Assembly (NCBI GenBank): GCA_026874595.1 | Contig: CM049322.1 | Span: 38,907,340 to 38,971,339, forward strand | DNA length: 64,000 bases | From: Sipunculus nudus | Lineage: Eukaryota; Annelida; Sipuncula; Golfingiida; Sipunculidae | Reading direction: 5' to 3' | In this document: one piece after another, positions 22,239 to 34,440 of the stretch | Position numbering within the stretch: the stretch's first letter is position 1 | Layout: the number at the start of each line of letters is the position of its first letter | Made by a program: the position numbers and the translations under genes | The notes under the pieces: generated by a model | Told to the model about the DNA's origin: nothing | Database searches by the model: none | What the model saw: only the letters and a program-made list of their open reading frames with translations

Positions 22239-23912
22239 CTGAAGAGGAATTTGTATTCATATTATACCTTTAACTAATATTAGAAAACAGTAATATGAAT
22301 ATGGTTTTGTTTTAATTGTTACATCATGAGGCTGTTCATCAACTTAACCATAGTAATATGTATTAATCCTTCTTCCTACGTCCAATCACTGGATACTGTG
22401 AGCAGAAAAATTAATCATGTTTAACATTTTTTTAAAACTTTATGGTAGAGTCAAATACAATGCACTTATGCGGACCCTAGATGTACAAATACATAACAAA
22501 AAAATTATACAAAGATATATACGTACAGCTAAGAATATAAAAAAGAGGTATGAAAGTTTTGACAAGTTTGGCAAAATAAGGACCGGACTACGCGGTAATA
22601 CACAAAAGCCAAACATACAATTTATTTATACTACCGGGCTGTTCACAACTTCATTTACAATAAGAAAGTTTATTGGGTATCACTTTAGCATAATAAGCTC
22701 GACTTGGGCGATATATCTATTTCATGCAGAATAATTGTATTTTTAATTTCAGACAGATACGAGAATAAACAAAACACTTTTTACACCTGATTAAAGTACA
22801 TGTTATATTTTGTTATTTTTTCTAAGAATTATAAAAATTATAAGACAGCTTTCATGCCCGGAAAAGCTTTAAATCATGAAAGGTAAATTTTATTTCTTTT
22901 AAAAAGCATATAACATAATTTTATAAAATTTCGTTTTTTTTACCTTATTTTAGTATATACTATATTTTGTCATTTAATACTGTAGAGGATAAGCATTACT
23001 TGGCAGTATAGAAATGTCTGATACATTTCAAATATCGACATAATCTGCTACTTTATATTTATCTGATATCCTCAAAGTCAAGTTATTAATATTTACTTTT
23101 CTGGCGGACTTTATTGTTGGGACTTTCAGCATCTATCGCCAATAGTAACTTCAGCTGTAGTGAAACCGCATTAACAGCAAAATACATTTATTTTTTTGTT
23201 GCACAACATTCTAGTACAGGATAATTATTGAAGTGAATGTTACCTGTATTGCTGGAACACATTTGATCAAAAACATCAAATAAATGAAAATTGTAAAATT
23301 GTTTTAGAGAGTCGAAAATCTGTTATAGTTATTAACAGCACCAGCTGTTTTGATCAGCTGAAATAGTTAGGACTTGTGACCCTTTGTTGAAGGATTAGTT
23401 ACACTTTTGATTTAAACTCTATCGAAATACATGTTGAAGTTCTTTTTTTTACATGTATAAGTTTGAAAGTTCCAAAATGTTATGGGTGCATTTCAATGAA
23501 ATTCAGAACACAAGTAACCTAATTATTAAGATACTTTCTTGATTCACACAATATCCAACTAGAAATTCAACATGCAACATACCAGAGTCAGCAATCTATT
23601 TAGTTCTTTTAAATCAATTCAATTAAATTTCATTCAATATTTAAAAAACAATTATAACTCAATGAATGAAATCTAATTATCGTTTGATGGACATAAAAAC
23701 AAAAAGACTTTAGTCCAAATAAAATTTGAAATCTTTATTTTGAGCGATTTATACAACCCATGCCCAAAAGCAATTGCATGAACATAAAAACAGCACAATT
23801 TACACTTGTGCCTTTTTGTTTAAACGAAACTGATTAAAATAAAAACTAAAACACCTGAAATAAGGAAATATACAATGTGGGAAAAAACGATTTAAAAAGA
23901 TTAAGACCTTAC
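22239..23912 (-). other. Predicted intron of GPCR gene 1
   Basis: 1674 nt, GTAAGG donor and TTCCTCTTCAG acceptor on the minus strand. The corresponding introns in genes 2 and 3 have the same length and splice sites. Over 640 bp examined by eye, the gene 2 intron differs at roughly 3% of sites. No other gene was seen inside. Confidence 0.55.
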
Positions 23913-23935
23913 CTACTCAATGTAGACGAATCCAT
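23913..23935 (-). CDS. GPCR gene 1, predicted exon 1
   Basis: ATG at 23935-23933 followed by six codons and two bases, then a GTAAGG donor at 23912-23907. Joined to exon 2 the two bases AG plus T make a serine codon, giving the N-terminus M-D-S-S-T-L-S-S-G-L-L and 348 residues in all (23 + 1024 nt including stop). This is the only nearby upstream ATG exon I found that supplies a start in the correct phase. It is identical in all four units while surrounding DNA varies. It would be missed by gene finders because it codes only seven whole codons. Confidence 0.6.
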
Positions 23936-24002
23936 GATATATCAGTCAGGTCACCGGAGTAGACGCTCTTAGTGCTTGTCTGTTTATGGTTGTGAATCGG
24001 TC

Positions 24003-24010
24003 ATATATAT
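24003..24010 (-). promoter_or_regulatory. TATA-like box of GPCR gene 1
   Basis: ATATATAT on the minus strand about 70 nt before the predicted ATG, in the same context (GGGG before, GACC after) as in the other units. Confidence 0.35.
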
Positions 24011-26363
24011 CCCCTTAACTTTATTCATCAATCAATGCTATCATTTACATATCTGGCAAAGACGCTCCAATCACCATACGAAAACGGACCTCTTAGCAAC
24101 ATACTATATGGTCCAGTAATGAATATGAACATTTAAACAGAAACATCTGGTGCACTATTGATCAAATAAAATGATTTTCAGGTCCGGTAGGCGGAGGACT
24201 GTAAAGCCCCACCCATTTCCACAAAACGCACTGGATCTTCTAAATTCAGTATTGTTGACATAAATGTATTGGAGGGCTTAGTTTATAAACATCCAAACAT
24301 GTTTGATCAACCTTGTTCCAAGGCAAATTACATGCACATGAAATTTTTTAGTATGAACTTAATGAAATGAGTAACATCTCGAAAACAAGCATTTGTTCAA
24401 TGTAAAAAGAACGGTAGCAATGATGTAATGGAAAAAGATAAACTGATTATCTAACTAAAATACATTTACACTAACACGTTGCTAATATAACGGTGTTCAT
24501 ATGCGATTGGGAAGCGAAATGGATATAGGACCGAGTTGAATTATGATCTGTTTTCAGCCGTATTTCTACATGTGCAGCACTACCTAGATTTAGGTCAATG
24601 TGTAAACGAAAAAGTTTTGAAATCCTTTAATTGATATTAATAATTTAAATTATTTTCACAGGTTAAAGAAGGCGAATTTCAATGCATTTAGGTGTAAATT
24701 TTGATGCTTTGAATGTACCGCGTACAGTGTGACCACGTCACGTCGCGTGTTTTTGTTGTGTCAGTTGCATTGTAATTTCAGTAATAGTAAAACCTAAATA
24801 AACCGTTTAAACTACACTTGTGAGAAATGACTAATGTGAGACAGAAAGAACTGTTTTAACATTTGGGGTAATCCGGTTCACCATCTGGATCTAGGAATTT
24901 TTGAAAGGAAAAAGTCTGTTCTCTCTGATTAAAAAATAACTTTTTTTCCATGGAATCTTAACTTAACTATCGACCGAGCAGCCAAAGCTTCAATAAACGC
25001 GCTTTTGAACACACGTCAGTGTTAACAATAAAAGATAATTTAAATGCAATCCTTTTTATGATAATATATGTGCGTGTGTGTGTATGTATGCACCACCGCC
25101 TTAAGGTCGCCAGTGTACTCGGCGGACCTTGTATCAGTACACTTTTCATTACCATGAGGGGCACCCTTCATAATAAAATCTAAAGTCGATTTAATATATA
25201 TATACCAAACGCATCGCCCCCACGTTATTGTGTGCCTTTATCATTCGGCATTCTCATATTGGGAACTGATTTCTTTGGCCGCTCTACAGTAAATAGGTCT
25301 CATTCTGTTTCTCTTCTTATTTGTGTTAATCACCACAAACTTCTGAAGCGATTCAAAGACTTCACCTTAATTTCTTATAAATCACATTGACCCTTATCTG
25401 TCTTATTATTCTCAAAAGTTTGATTTGAATTCGAATCTTTTCTTTTATACAGCGCCAATCCCTGGAAAACATTTCGACTTTGGACCTACATCAGGATGGA
25501 TCAGAGTACCCATTTTTTTGCAGCCTGTAAGAAGTTGTCACACCATTTACCAACATGGTACAGGGGACAAGTTTGACCCTAAGCCATGAGCCAGAATCCT
25601 TTGGCATTTCCCAATGGCTGGCTGTTGAAGTCATGAAAGCGACCGAAATCAACGTCTATAATAATATTCATGAGCACTATAACGTCATCAATATTTCTTT
25701 ATGTGTACAAGAAATAACAGTCATGATGTGTTTGTCCACTCGAATACAATTGGTGTTTCTTATAAAACAACATTTAAAAAAGTACCGTTAGTACTACGCC
25801 TAAGTTGTCCCGTTCTCTTAAATCTAAGAATGTGGGTGCTTCTCTCGTTTAAATAGATTGAGGTTCAACTATTTTAGTATGTTTCGTATTTCTTTTGACT
25901 AAATTACACAAATTACCATGGTACTTAACTTGGCAGTATCAAAATCCTGTGAGTAATATCACCATAAGGACATTACTTCATGTTTTACGTCCGAAAACTT
26001 CCCCATAATTAGTACAGTACATAACAGTTTTTCTTCTCATTTAAAGCCCCAGAGACCATTAAACATTTACATATTTTCAGGAACAAAATATCAACAATAC
26101 ATATAAAAGAATATACATCAACAATATACAACAAATTCCAGCTTGCTTGGTACTTCATAGCCCCAGCCAAGCGGGATAAAGTTTTTGTTTGCGATGGTTT
26201 GTTTGTTTGTTTGTTTTTCTGACAGTTAGCAACATTACGCAGAACGGATATTGATGAAATTTGCAGGATAGCTCGTCATTGAAACAAGGAACAAATAATT
26301 ACATTTTGGGGGAGATCCGGATCAATATCTGGATCGTGAATTTTTAGAAAGAAAAACGCTGCA
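24011..26363. other. B1 counterpart of A 1608-3966, upstream flank
   Basis: Contains the X1 block (about 24870-25395), the intact 78-codon plus-strand frame 25555-25791, and most of the dispersed repeat (about 26120-26416). The same stretch, 61648-64000, closes the window in B2. No gene is supported. Confidence 0.4.
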
Positions 26364-28142
26364 TGTCTTACAATGCCATATGGCTTAGGTCTGCGCTATC
26401 CGTGTGCAAATTTCTAGATACCGGTAAATCATATTCCCGTGTGATCTTAGATTAACTATCGACCGAAGTGCCACACATTTAATTAAAGCACCGGTTACAT
26501 AGACGTCTGTAATTACACTTTTGATCATCATATGTATATATATGCACCACCGCCTGTTGCTCTCAGCTGTACTTGGCAGACCTCGTATCAGTACTATTTC
26601 CATTGCTATCATAGAGATCCTTAATAATAACACCTAAAGAGGTAATGGTAATCGATTTCATACACATATGAGGCACATTGCCCTCGGGTTATCGTGAGCT
26701 TAATACATTTGCCTTTATCATTTGCAGATGCAATTTCCTCTACTACTTTTTATTAAGCAAAACACTTCCTTCCTCTTTTTCGTACATGTATCAGTCACCA
26801 AAAACTTCTTAGCCTACAAAGTTCTTCAGACCTGATACGATTACCTTACACGTCACCTGATCCGCTAGTTTATTTCCGAACAGGAAATTAAAAAGTCACC
26901 GTTGACTGGCAAGTTACCCCCCCCCCCCCTTTGCTGTCATATCCTTCACCAATGGATAATTCAAGCAAACTTAATTGAAAAAGAACAGTTAGTTCATCTT
27001 ACTTTATTCCCCGAATAAGCCAAGTTTCAAAGTTTTGTTGTTGATTTTATATGAGCCAATTATAAAGTTGCATGCTTTTACTAGGCGGTATCCGTGACTG
27101 CAAAAAATACAGACACATATACATTTCTAACTTTAAACTTTGGCATACTCCACGTGTGCACTTTTATATGAATCTAAAATGACTGTTTGAATGATTTAAA
27201 TTCAGGTTGTTTGGCCAGACGTGCTAAAGATGTCCACACAGCATTACAAATGCGTACCGGATAAAGTGCCAACTGCGTATGGTGGGCCCTAGCGACCTAA
27301 ACGTCGTGTGTGGGCGCTGAAGCGTCCCCAGGGAGCTACCGCCAGGAATTAAATTGTAAGGTCTTTGGAGTCAGTTAAAACCTGATTTTTTTTTAAACTT
27401 ACCGCTGATGTCTCTTTCTGTTAAAGGTCAGTAATTTTGTGTAAACGCTTGTCCAAAGGAATAAGGTATAGTCTTGCTGTACTGCACATATTAATTTAAG
27501 AAATATATTAACACATTCGCTGCCAATGACGTGTTTACCCGTCGTTTATTATGATTTCCCCAGTGCCAAGCACGTGCATACACGTCATTTATTTATAAGC
27601 CTTTTTCAGCAGGAATTCTCATAAATTAAACAATAAATTCTCTGCAGATAAGTAGTAGACCATTTATAAAACAGTCTCGCAGTATGAAAATGAATTATTT
27701 GTTATTCAACAGCGTGCTGCATCATTCTAAAGCAGGAAAGATGTGAAGATGGTGACAAAATCCACGGCTCCGGTCCATTGCCATGAAATAACTTTACGAC
27801 GCGCTTCAGTTTGAAGTCGATTCCTTGTAAGAATACTACTTTGAATCAAACGAAAAGGAGGATCGTAAAAATATGCAGCTAGTTTTATATTAGAGCACGT
27901 TTTGGCCACTTATTTACGACAGACCCAGTTGGGAGACCGACGTGTGATAGATCGCACCTTAGGTGTGAACTCAAGATAGCGAGGCGTAAGGTCGTTCAGG
28001 TGTATTGCCCCGCGAGGACAGGGTATTGCGCAATCAACAACAGAGGGCGCGTGCCACATGATTGACACACAGACCGGCAGTGTAATCAGAACGCGGCTGC
28101 AAATGATTCTTTCGGCTTATTTCTTGTTCCTTTTTTATTTAA
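26364..28142. other. B1 counterpart of A 3967-5756
   Basis: Holds the X2 block (26396-27245), a poly-C tract at about 26918-26929, and the left end of the candidate piggyBac-like element, TTAA at 27508-27511. The element is cut at 28142, where B1 joins DNA equivalent to A 8126; its right end and the LINE are missing. Confidence 0.55.
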
Positions 28143-28548
28143 ATAAATCAAACTTTTTTATATTCCTACTGAACCAGAAACGACTAATGAGGATGATTGA
28201 CGACGCATCCATGCAACTCCCGCGCATGTATGGCGAGCTTTTGGGACTAAAAATACGAATGTTTGTCCTTGCCAGTTGCATCTTTCGTGAAACAAAAACT
28301 TTATTGTTCTGAGAAGTATCGACTGTTACCTGCTTAACGGTAGACCTGTTTGCTTTAATATTTCCTGTTTTTAATGTCATATCACTGCTGTGGATCATTT
28401 ATATGGCTCAATATAAAATGATGATTAGTACTTCCTTTCATGAATCTATTGATTATTTACAATGTATGTAAAGAATACATTCAGGTTTGCAGCTAGGATT
28501 CACGGACTGAATGGGGTTGGAAGGGGAGTCATATCTGTCGGCTTGAGC

Positions 28549-28618
<70 letters not shown>

Positions 28619-29165
28619 TCCACAATACCTGCAGAAGAAAGTGAAATGAAACAATAATTTAAGCATGACTAACATTTTCATGATTTTAACATTTTTGTTG
28701 TCATATAATGTTTATTCATTATACCTACAGCTTAAAAACAAGTGTCTTAATTAGTTTAGTTTCTTGGATTTTCTCCTTTTTGTTCCTTTCTATTAATTGG
28801 CTTCTTTGATCATATGCTAAAGGGCTTTATAACGGTAAAGAACAATTAATAAAAATATGTACGATTTTAATATGGAGTGGGAAATTACATTTCGAATGTG
28901 CAAAATTGGGTCTTGTGGAAATATCCATGATTCAATAAGTCCATCTGAAATTATTGAGCTCTGATTGTCAGTGTTGTCAGCACCATTATTTAGGAAGTAA
29001 TATAAACTTCTTCCGGCACAAAATAGCTAGAGTTTGTTAATAATTACCCACAGTATGTTATAAATCCAATAAATCTTTCAAGTAGGGAAACTGGATAGCT
29101 GGCTTTATCTTCTCGAAAAAATGATCACCATTTGTTTTGTTTTGTATGTAAGGGTTAATAACAAG
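28143..29165. other. B1 DNA shared with A, two joined blocks, no gene
   Basis: 28143-28797 matches A 8126-8811 and includes the TA run 28550-28616. 28798-29165 matches A 10273-10640. The join at 28797/28798 lacks the 1.46 kb present in A and has a short TTAA-like microhomology. Confidence 0.6.
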
Positions 29166-30869
29166 TGTTATTTATTTTTTCTTCTAGTTTTTGTTGCATT
29201 AAATAAAATATAAGATTCAGTTGATACACTAATATATAAAGTATTTTTCATTGGAATGAATGAATGACTAACAATGGGTAAAAAATGAAACGATATATGT
29301 GAAAATAACGTATTGGCATGTAAAAAATAGGATTGACTCTTACACTATTCACATGTGCCGTACGGTGTATCTAATCGTTGCTGAAGTATTACGATTAACC
29401 CCCCCCCCCCCCGTCCTGTACCTTTACGAAAAGTCCAAACAGTACTATAAACTGAGGTTACCATGTGCATGATGATAATATTCAAATTCCTCTCTGACTT
29501 TGTTTTTTATTCTTTATACTGTAACCATGAAACCATGTGGAATACGATTTAATCGGATCTGTGGTAGCAATCGGAGATAATGCCAAATTATTTAGCAAAT
29601 AATTATTGTACAGACACTGGGGCCTAACACTGTCAGCTTCCTGGAGGGGAAAAACATGTTTTGCAGGTGTAGAGATGGTGCACATAAATCAAATATAATC
29701 TAATCCACTCTAAGAAAATATTGAATATAAATGTTTTCACTGATAATATACATTGTTTTAGGGATTGAAGCAAGAGAACGAATCAGCAAAAACACTACCA
29801 AAGACTTAGCGCCATGTCAGCCCGTAAAACAGCCAGCAGCTCAAGAAGAGGGTCATCTTTATAATCTTAACCATTATTATGACTTGTGATATCCTCTGTC
29901 CAAATTTAGGATTGCGGTTAAATCCCACACTTTAAGTTTACAGCGAGAACTTTGTGAGTATGACGTCAAGTTTCTGTCTTGTGTTACACTAAGCTACACG
30001 GAAATCATTCAACCCACTAAGGTTTAATCTTTTCTCATTAACTAAAATACATAGAACACATACAAACAATGCTTAGGGTTGTTTCTTTTTTTCGACATAA
30101 CATTCATAACAAAATATCCCCTAATCACAAGAATCACTCTTCTTAAACATGTTACTGAAATTTGTTCATCACGTCATAGACGTATTTACCACAAGGTTGA
30201 AATGAAAGACATAGTCAAAGCCATGTCAGGTTTAATAATCACTCTATCAGAGCATTGAATCTGAGATAAACCAGTTACAGTTTACTAGAAAATGCAAAAT
30301 ATCGATAACCATAACCACATGATACACTGTAGGAAGCAAATGTAGATGTTCAGAGGTATATCTACAAGAAATAAGGGTAACGTTCCTAAGGTCAAATTGA
30401 ATATTATCAACACGACAACAAGTCCTATTAAAGTGATTAGACAAAGGTTTTTTTTTGTTCTACATTTAGGAAAACATTAGAGTTTAACATAAGAAAGTGC
30501 AGAATTATTTTCACTTATATATCAGTAATATGTTCGGTTTCTCGCTCCATTTTAGCTGATCGATTTAAATAAAAAATGAGATAATTCATTTACCCATATC
30601 CATACACTTAATTCTAAAACTGTTTGCAGACTTACTTGGTAGAAAATACACTGGCAAGGACCTTGGTTTACATATATCCTTATGAAAAACACTTCAAAAA
30701 TTGACACAGATCCCCTTCAAAACTATCATGTGATTCCCTAATATATTTGGCTGAGCGTCAAGACTTGCGAATTTTTCTTCTTATTGAAAGCCTTTGAGAG
30801 GAAATAACACCCTTTTCCGAGATTGGAAATGTCCTGTAGTATATAAAAACATTATTACCAGGTACTCTT
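29166..30869 (-). pseudogene. B-specific DNA with decayed relative of the Death-domain-like exon
   Basis: Around 30000-29880 the minus strand reads L-D-V-I-L-T-K-F-S-L then stops, and N-R-N-P-K-F-G-Q-R-I, matching A 13190-13080 (L-D-D-V-I-L-T-N-F-P-L and N-R-N-T-E-S-G-Q-R-I). A further weak match, E-H-L-H-L-L, lies near 30340. Stops and shifts show it is dead. The rest, including the poly-C tract near 29400-29412, shows no gene. Confidence 0.4.
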
Positions 30870-31880
30870 CATGGGCTGTTATTAAAAAAGAACTCTAGCT
30901 TGCTTGGCACACTATAAGATATACTTCCATGGCTTCCTAAATTAATCATCGACCGTCTTGCCACGCCTCTCATCAAAAACTTTTTAAACACGCGCCTTTG
31001 ATTACCATCAAAGATACATGTAAATACGACACCTTTATTCGACAGACGTTTCAGTACCTTTTATCATAACCATCAAAGGCATATTTTCATACCAGAAACG
31101 TATATGTAAGTCATACATTTGGCTTGCCATATGAAGATATAATTTCTTAATCTTATTCGGCTTCTTTTCCATGCATATATCAGTCACTTCGAGCCTCTCA
31201 ACAAAGTCTCTGATACCCGATTCGATTACCTCACACGCTGCCTGATCCACTAATTCATTTCCGAACAGAAAATAGTACCCGTTGAATGGCTATTAATTTC
31301 TCACCCCCTGCTGATGTCATATCCGTCATCAAATTTGAGTTCAAGCAAACTTTATGTAAAAAGAACAGCTAGATCACCTAACATTTGTCGCTGTTGCTAT
31401 CATTACAACCCTGAATAATCTATGATTCAGTGTTCTGTCACCGATTTTATGATTTTGATTGCTGTCACTAGGCTGGAGCCTTGACTAAAAAATGTTACCG
31501 ACACATTTACCATTCTTCCCTTAAAATTAGGCATACACTATGTGAGCAAATTTATAAGAATCTAAATGACTGCTTAATTGAGTTAAAATTGAGTTGCTAA
31601 GCCAGGCTTGCTTTACATACCAAATCCGTGGAGGTGTCAAATTCAACCAAAGATCGCTACCACTATGCTTAAACCCCATTCTGTTTAAGGGGCGGCATTT
31701 TGTGTGATCTCATGTCCTAAGCAAAAAGCATAATCCCAGTGAGCCAAATAGCTCTGTGTTAATAGAAAGTTTGGTTTTGATCACACGAAGTTATGACAGC
31801 TTCAAATAGATATAGCCTTTAACAAAGGTGGTTGTGGTGAGTGCTTTGGACAGGGACATTTGACAGGCTACGTCCGATCA
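30870..31880 (-). repeat. Older diverged copy (C) of the shared receptor-flanking block
   Basis: Aligns with A 4000-5080 through TAGCTTGCTTGG, ATCGACCG, GATTACCTCACACG, CAAGCAAACTTTA, GTCACTAGGC and TTTTGTGTG landmarks, then with A 7765-7870 through AATCCCAGTGAG. It is much more diverged than A is from B. It lacks both the dispersed repeat and the piggyBac-like element found in A. Confidence 0.6.
31035..31289 (-). CDS. Uncharacterised 85-codon open frame (possible exon)
   Basis: A minus-strand frame open from after a TAG at 31292-31290 to its stop at 31035. It contains F-L-F-G-N-E-L-V-D-Q, C-E-V-I-E-S-G-I-R-D-F-V-E-R-L-E-V, a basic stretch M-E-K-K-P-N-K-I-K-K-L-Y, and Y-E-N-M-P-L-M-V-M. Degenerate versions with stops occur at about 4490-4400 and 2957-2830 in A and in the equivalent B positions, so a protein-coding ancestor is plausible. 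There is no in-frame ATG at the beginning, and no domain that I know. It may be an exon relic of a gene lost from the array. Confidence 0.3.
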   Translation of the reverse strand, partial: PFNGYYFLFGNELVDQAACEVIESGIRDFVERLEVTDICMEKKPNKIKKLYLHMASQMYDLHIRFWYENMPLMVMIKGTETSVE

Positions 31881-33293
31881 GTTCTCAGCAGAGTTCAGTT
31901 AATCAATTTTTCTCTGGCAAGCATTGATTCAAGAAAAAAACCCTAGCTATTTATAATAAGTCAAGGTAGTCATAATAAACCAAGAACCACACTCTGCAGT
32001 GCAACGGCAGAGCGACATAAAGAATGGCCGCCCGCTTATCGCTAAGTGGGCCCATGTACTTTTATGAGTAATGCTTTTTATGTGGTATCACTGATGCGGC
32101 TTAGATTTATGGCTGCAACTAAAATGATATTTAGTACTATCTGGTATTGGTCACGTATAATATACATGTTAGTTAGGGGCGTAGACAGGATTTACGGGAG
32201 GCGAACGGGGATGTCATACCAACTGGCCGTAGCTGGTATGGGTGGGTCGTAGCACAGTTTTCTAATACATATTGCATATTTATCCACATTCCTAACAAAT
32301 AGTACTGACTAAAAGATTACTAATCTATGCAAAATATTTAAAATTTAGCAAACTAGCACGCATGAAAAAGTGTCTTACAGATAGAAAATGTGCTTAGGAC
32401 GACAAGACTTTAATTCATTTTCAAAATACTTTGGCATATCCTTTGCATTTTCCAGGGTCAAGGATGAATCAGTGATTGGCATAATTGGTGACAAGGCATT
32501 TATTCAGCAAATAATGAGCTATTTCCATAGAAATTAGGGTGGTGGCCTAATTATTTCAAGTTCATGCAAATGTACAGGTGTCTCTTTCATTGTGCGCTCA
32601 AGCCCCGGGCGTCAATTGCTAAGGCGTGTAGATACACAGCGCTCGCTGTAATCCTTACTGGGTGAACCCAGGCGTGTAAAGACACAGCATTCGTGCTAAT
32701 CTCGAATTTTCTGGGCTGTTCGCGCTCTATGAGCGCGTGTCTTGTATTGTTCTTTGGGCGCGTGTGTATTATGTATTGTTGTGATCTTTGCATTGTTCGT
32801 GAAATAGAAGTTTCTAGGCTTTGGGTTGATACATGATTAAATTAGGGGCTGTGTTTTGAGCCCAGTGGAGGAGGGAGAAAAATTCCAGCGGACACGGAAG
32901 AGTGTGGGTCAGTTTGTGGACCTTTCCGATAATTGCAGAATTTATAGATCTTCTTCGAAATTTGTAACGGATTTTATACAGTCTTCAGTTTGCCTTTGGG
33001 ACGATTACCTGAACTTCACTTTTTGATTACAACAGATTGTTTTCGAGATTACGTTGAACATATTTTCTGAGAAGATTTACGTGAACTGTTCATCTGGATT
33101 ATATGTTGTAAAGGACATGTTGAGCTGTAACAGTGGTGGTATCCAGAAAAGCAGGATTCCGAACACTTTGGTTTTGTATACTTTATTTATTATACTTTTT
33201 GATTGTATTGATTTACTGTTATACTGTTGTTATACTGTGTAATTGTTTTGATTTAGTGTATTGTTTGTAATGTAGACATTTCACGCTGCCTAG
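31881..33293. other. B-specific DNA; right part may belong to a retroelement LTR or leader
   Basis: 31881-32580 holds nothing I recognise. 32580-33293 has a T-rich, TATA-containing character near 33175-33230 and could be the body of the LTR of the element that follows. With no second LTR to compare, this cannot be settled. Confidence 0.25.
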
Positions 33294-33526
33294 TGTTACG
33301 GAATATGATTTTTATTTATCTCCATGACAAAATTCACGCTCGTCACGACTACGTGATCTGTTGCTATAAGGTTCCGTAACATAAAATTGTGGGCTTGTTT
33401 GGGAGGCTTAATAGTTTTGAAAATTTATCAGGCCTTGACCGAGACACATTGTTTACATTATATTGTTTACAAGATTGATCTCAGTGTTTTTGTTTTTGTT
33501 GTTATTGCTTTAACATCTTAACATAG

Positions 33527-34440
33527 CAGATTTCAAACCTGATGCATTTGTTGAAGATCCCGACCTTGATCAACTTAAACAGTTGACAAAAGATCAGTTG
33601 TTGCGTTTTAGACAACACTTAGGGTATGTGTGAATAAAAGCTTTAAGAAAGCCTGATATGATTGCTAAAATCATGCAAGATCTAGTTAGCAAAGGTTTAA
33701 TTGAAGAGAGTGAAGTAGAAACATAAAAAAAGTGACAACCTTGCAGTTAGGATTAAAAAAGTTGACATGAGCTAGCATTAAAAGAAAGTGAAGAACATCA
33801 AAGAGAAAGACTAGAAAAAGAAATTGAAAGAGAAAGACTAGAAACAGAAAAAGAAATAGAGTGAAAACAACTGGAGTTAGAACGACTTAAACTAGAACAT
33901 GGTCTACTTGCTGCCTCAACTCACAGTTTCGATGTTACTAAACACATTAGACCTGTCCTACCTTTTCAAGAAAATGAGGTTGATATATATTTCTTACACT
34001 TTGAGAAGGTAGCTAAAAATTTACAATTGGCCTAAGGAAAATTGGATTATGCTATTACAAAGTGTATTGACTGGCACGGCCAGAGAAAGAAGGTTATGAC
34101 TTAGTTACGGAGGCTTACCGCCAGAAATTTAGATATTGGGAAAGCAAAACAACAGAACTATGTAGAATTTGCTAGGACAAAAGAGCAGTTGTTTAATCAT
34201 TGGTGTAGTTCTAAAAATGTAATGAAAGATAATGAAAATTTTCGCCAGTTGATTTTGCTTGATGAATTTAAGCTCTGCATTAACGCAGGTGTTAAAACCT
34301 TTCTTGATGAAAAAATTCCTGAAACACTTGACATTGCTGCTCAATTAGCTGATGATTATTCATTAACACATTACTACCAAATCAAACCAGTCATTCACAA
34401 ACAAGAATGTAAATCAGTATGGTCAAAAGAAGTTTAAGGT
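33527..34440 (+). pseudogene. Gag remnant of the Ty3/Gypsy element
   Basis: The N-terminal part reads D-F-K-P-D-A-F-V-E-D-P-D-L-D-Q-L then a stop after L-G-Y-V. A Glu/Arg-rich coiled-coil stretch (R-E-R-L-E-K-E-I-E-R-E-R-L) follows at about 33800-33890. Then comes F-Q-E-N-E-V-D-I-Y-F-L-H-F-E-K-V-A, a typical metazoan Gypsy capsid start. The frame 34189-34437 carries the later SCAN-like capsid part (L-L-D-E-F-K-L-C-I-N and I-P-E-T-L-D-I-A-A-Q-L-A-D-D-Y). At least one frameshift and several stops break it. Confidence 0.65.

Larger units (their letters stand above)
1..22404. repeat. Tandem unit A1 (22.4 kb)
   Basis: First copy of the long unit type. Its start motif, GAAAAATTAATCATG at position 1, recurs at 22405, 37663 and 60042, which fixes the unit phase. 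A1 matches A2 along its whole length apart from scattered substitutions, mostly in the first 8.4 kb, and microsatellite or homopolymer length changes that total 25 bp. Compared with B1 it has extra DNA at 5757-8125 and 8812-10272, and a different middle (about 10640-20906 against 29166-36150). The unit edges are arbitrary: each receptor gene spans a unit boundary. Confidence 0.95.
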
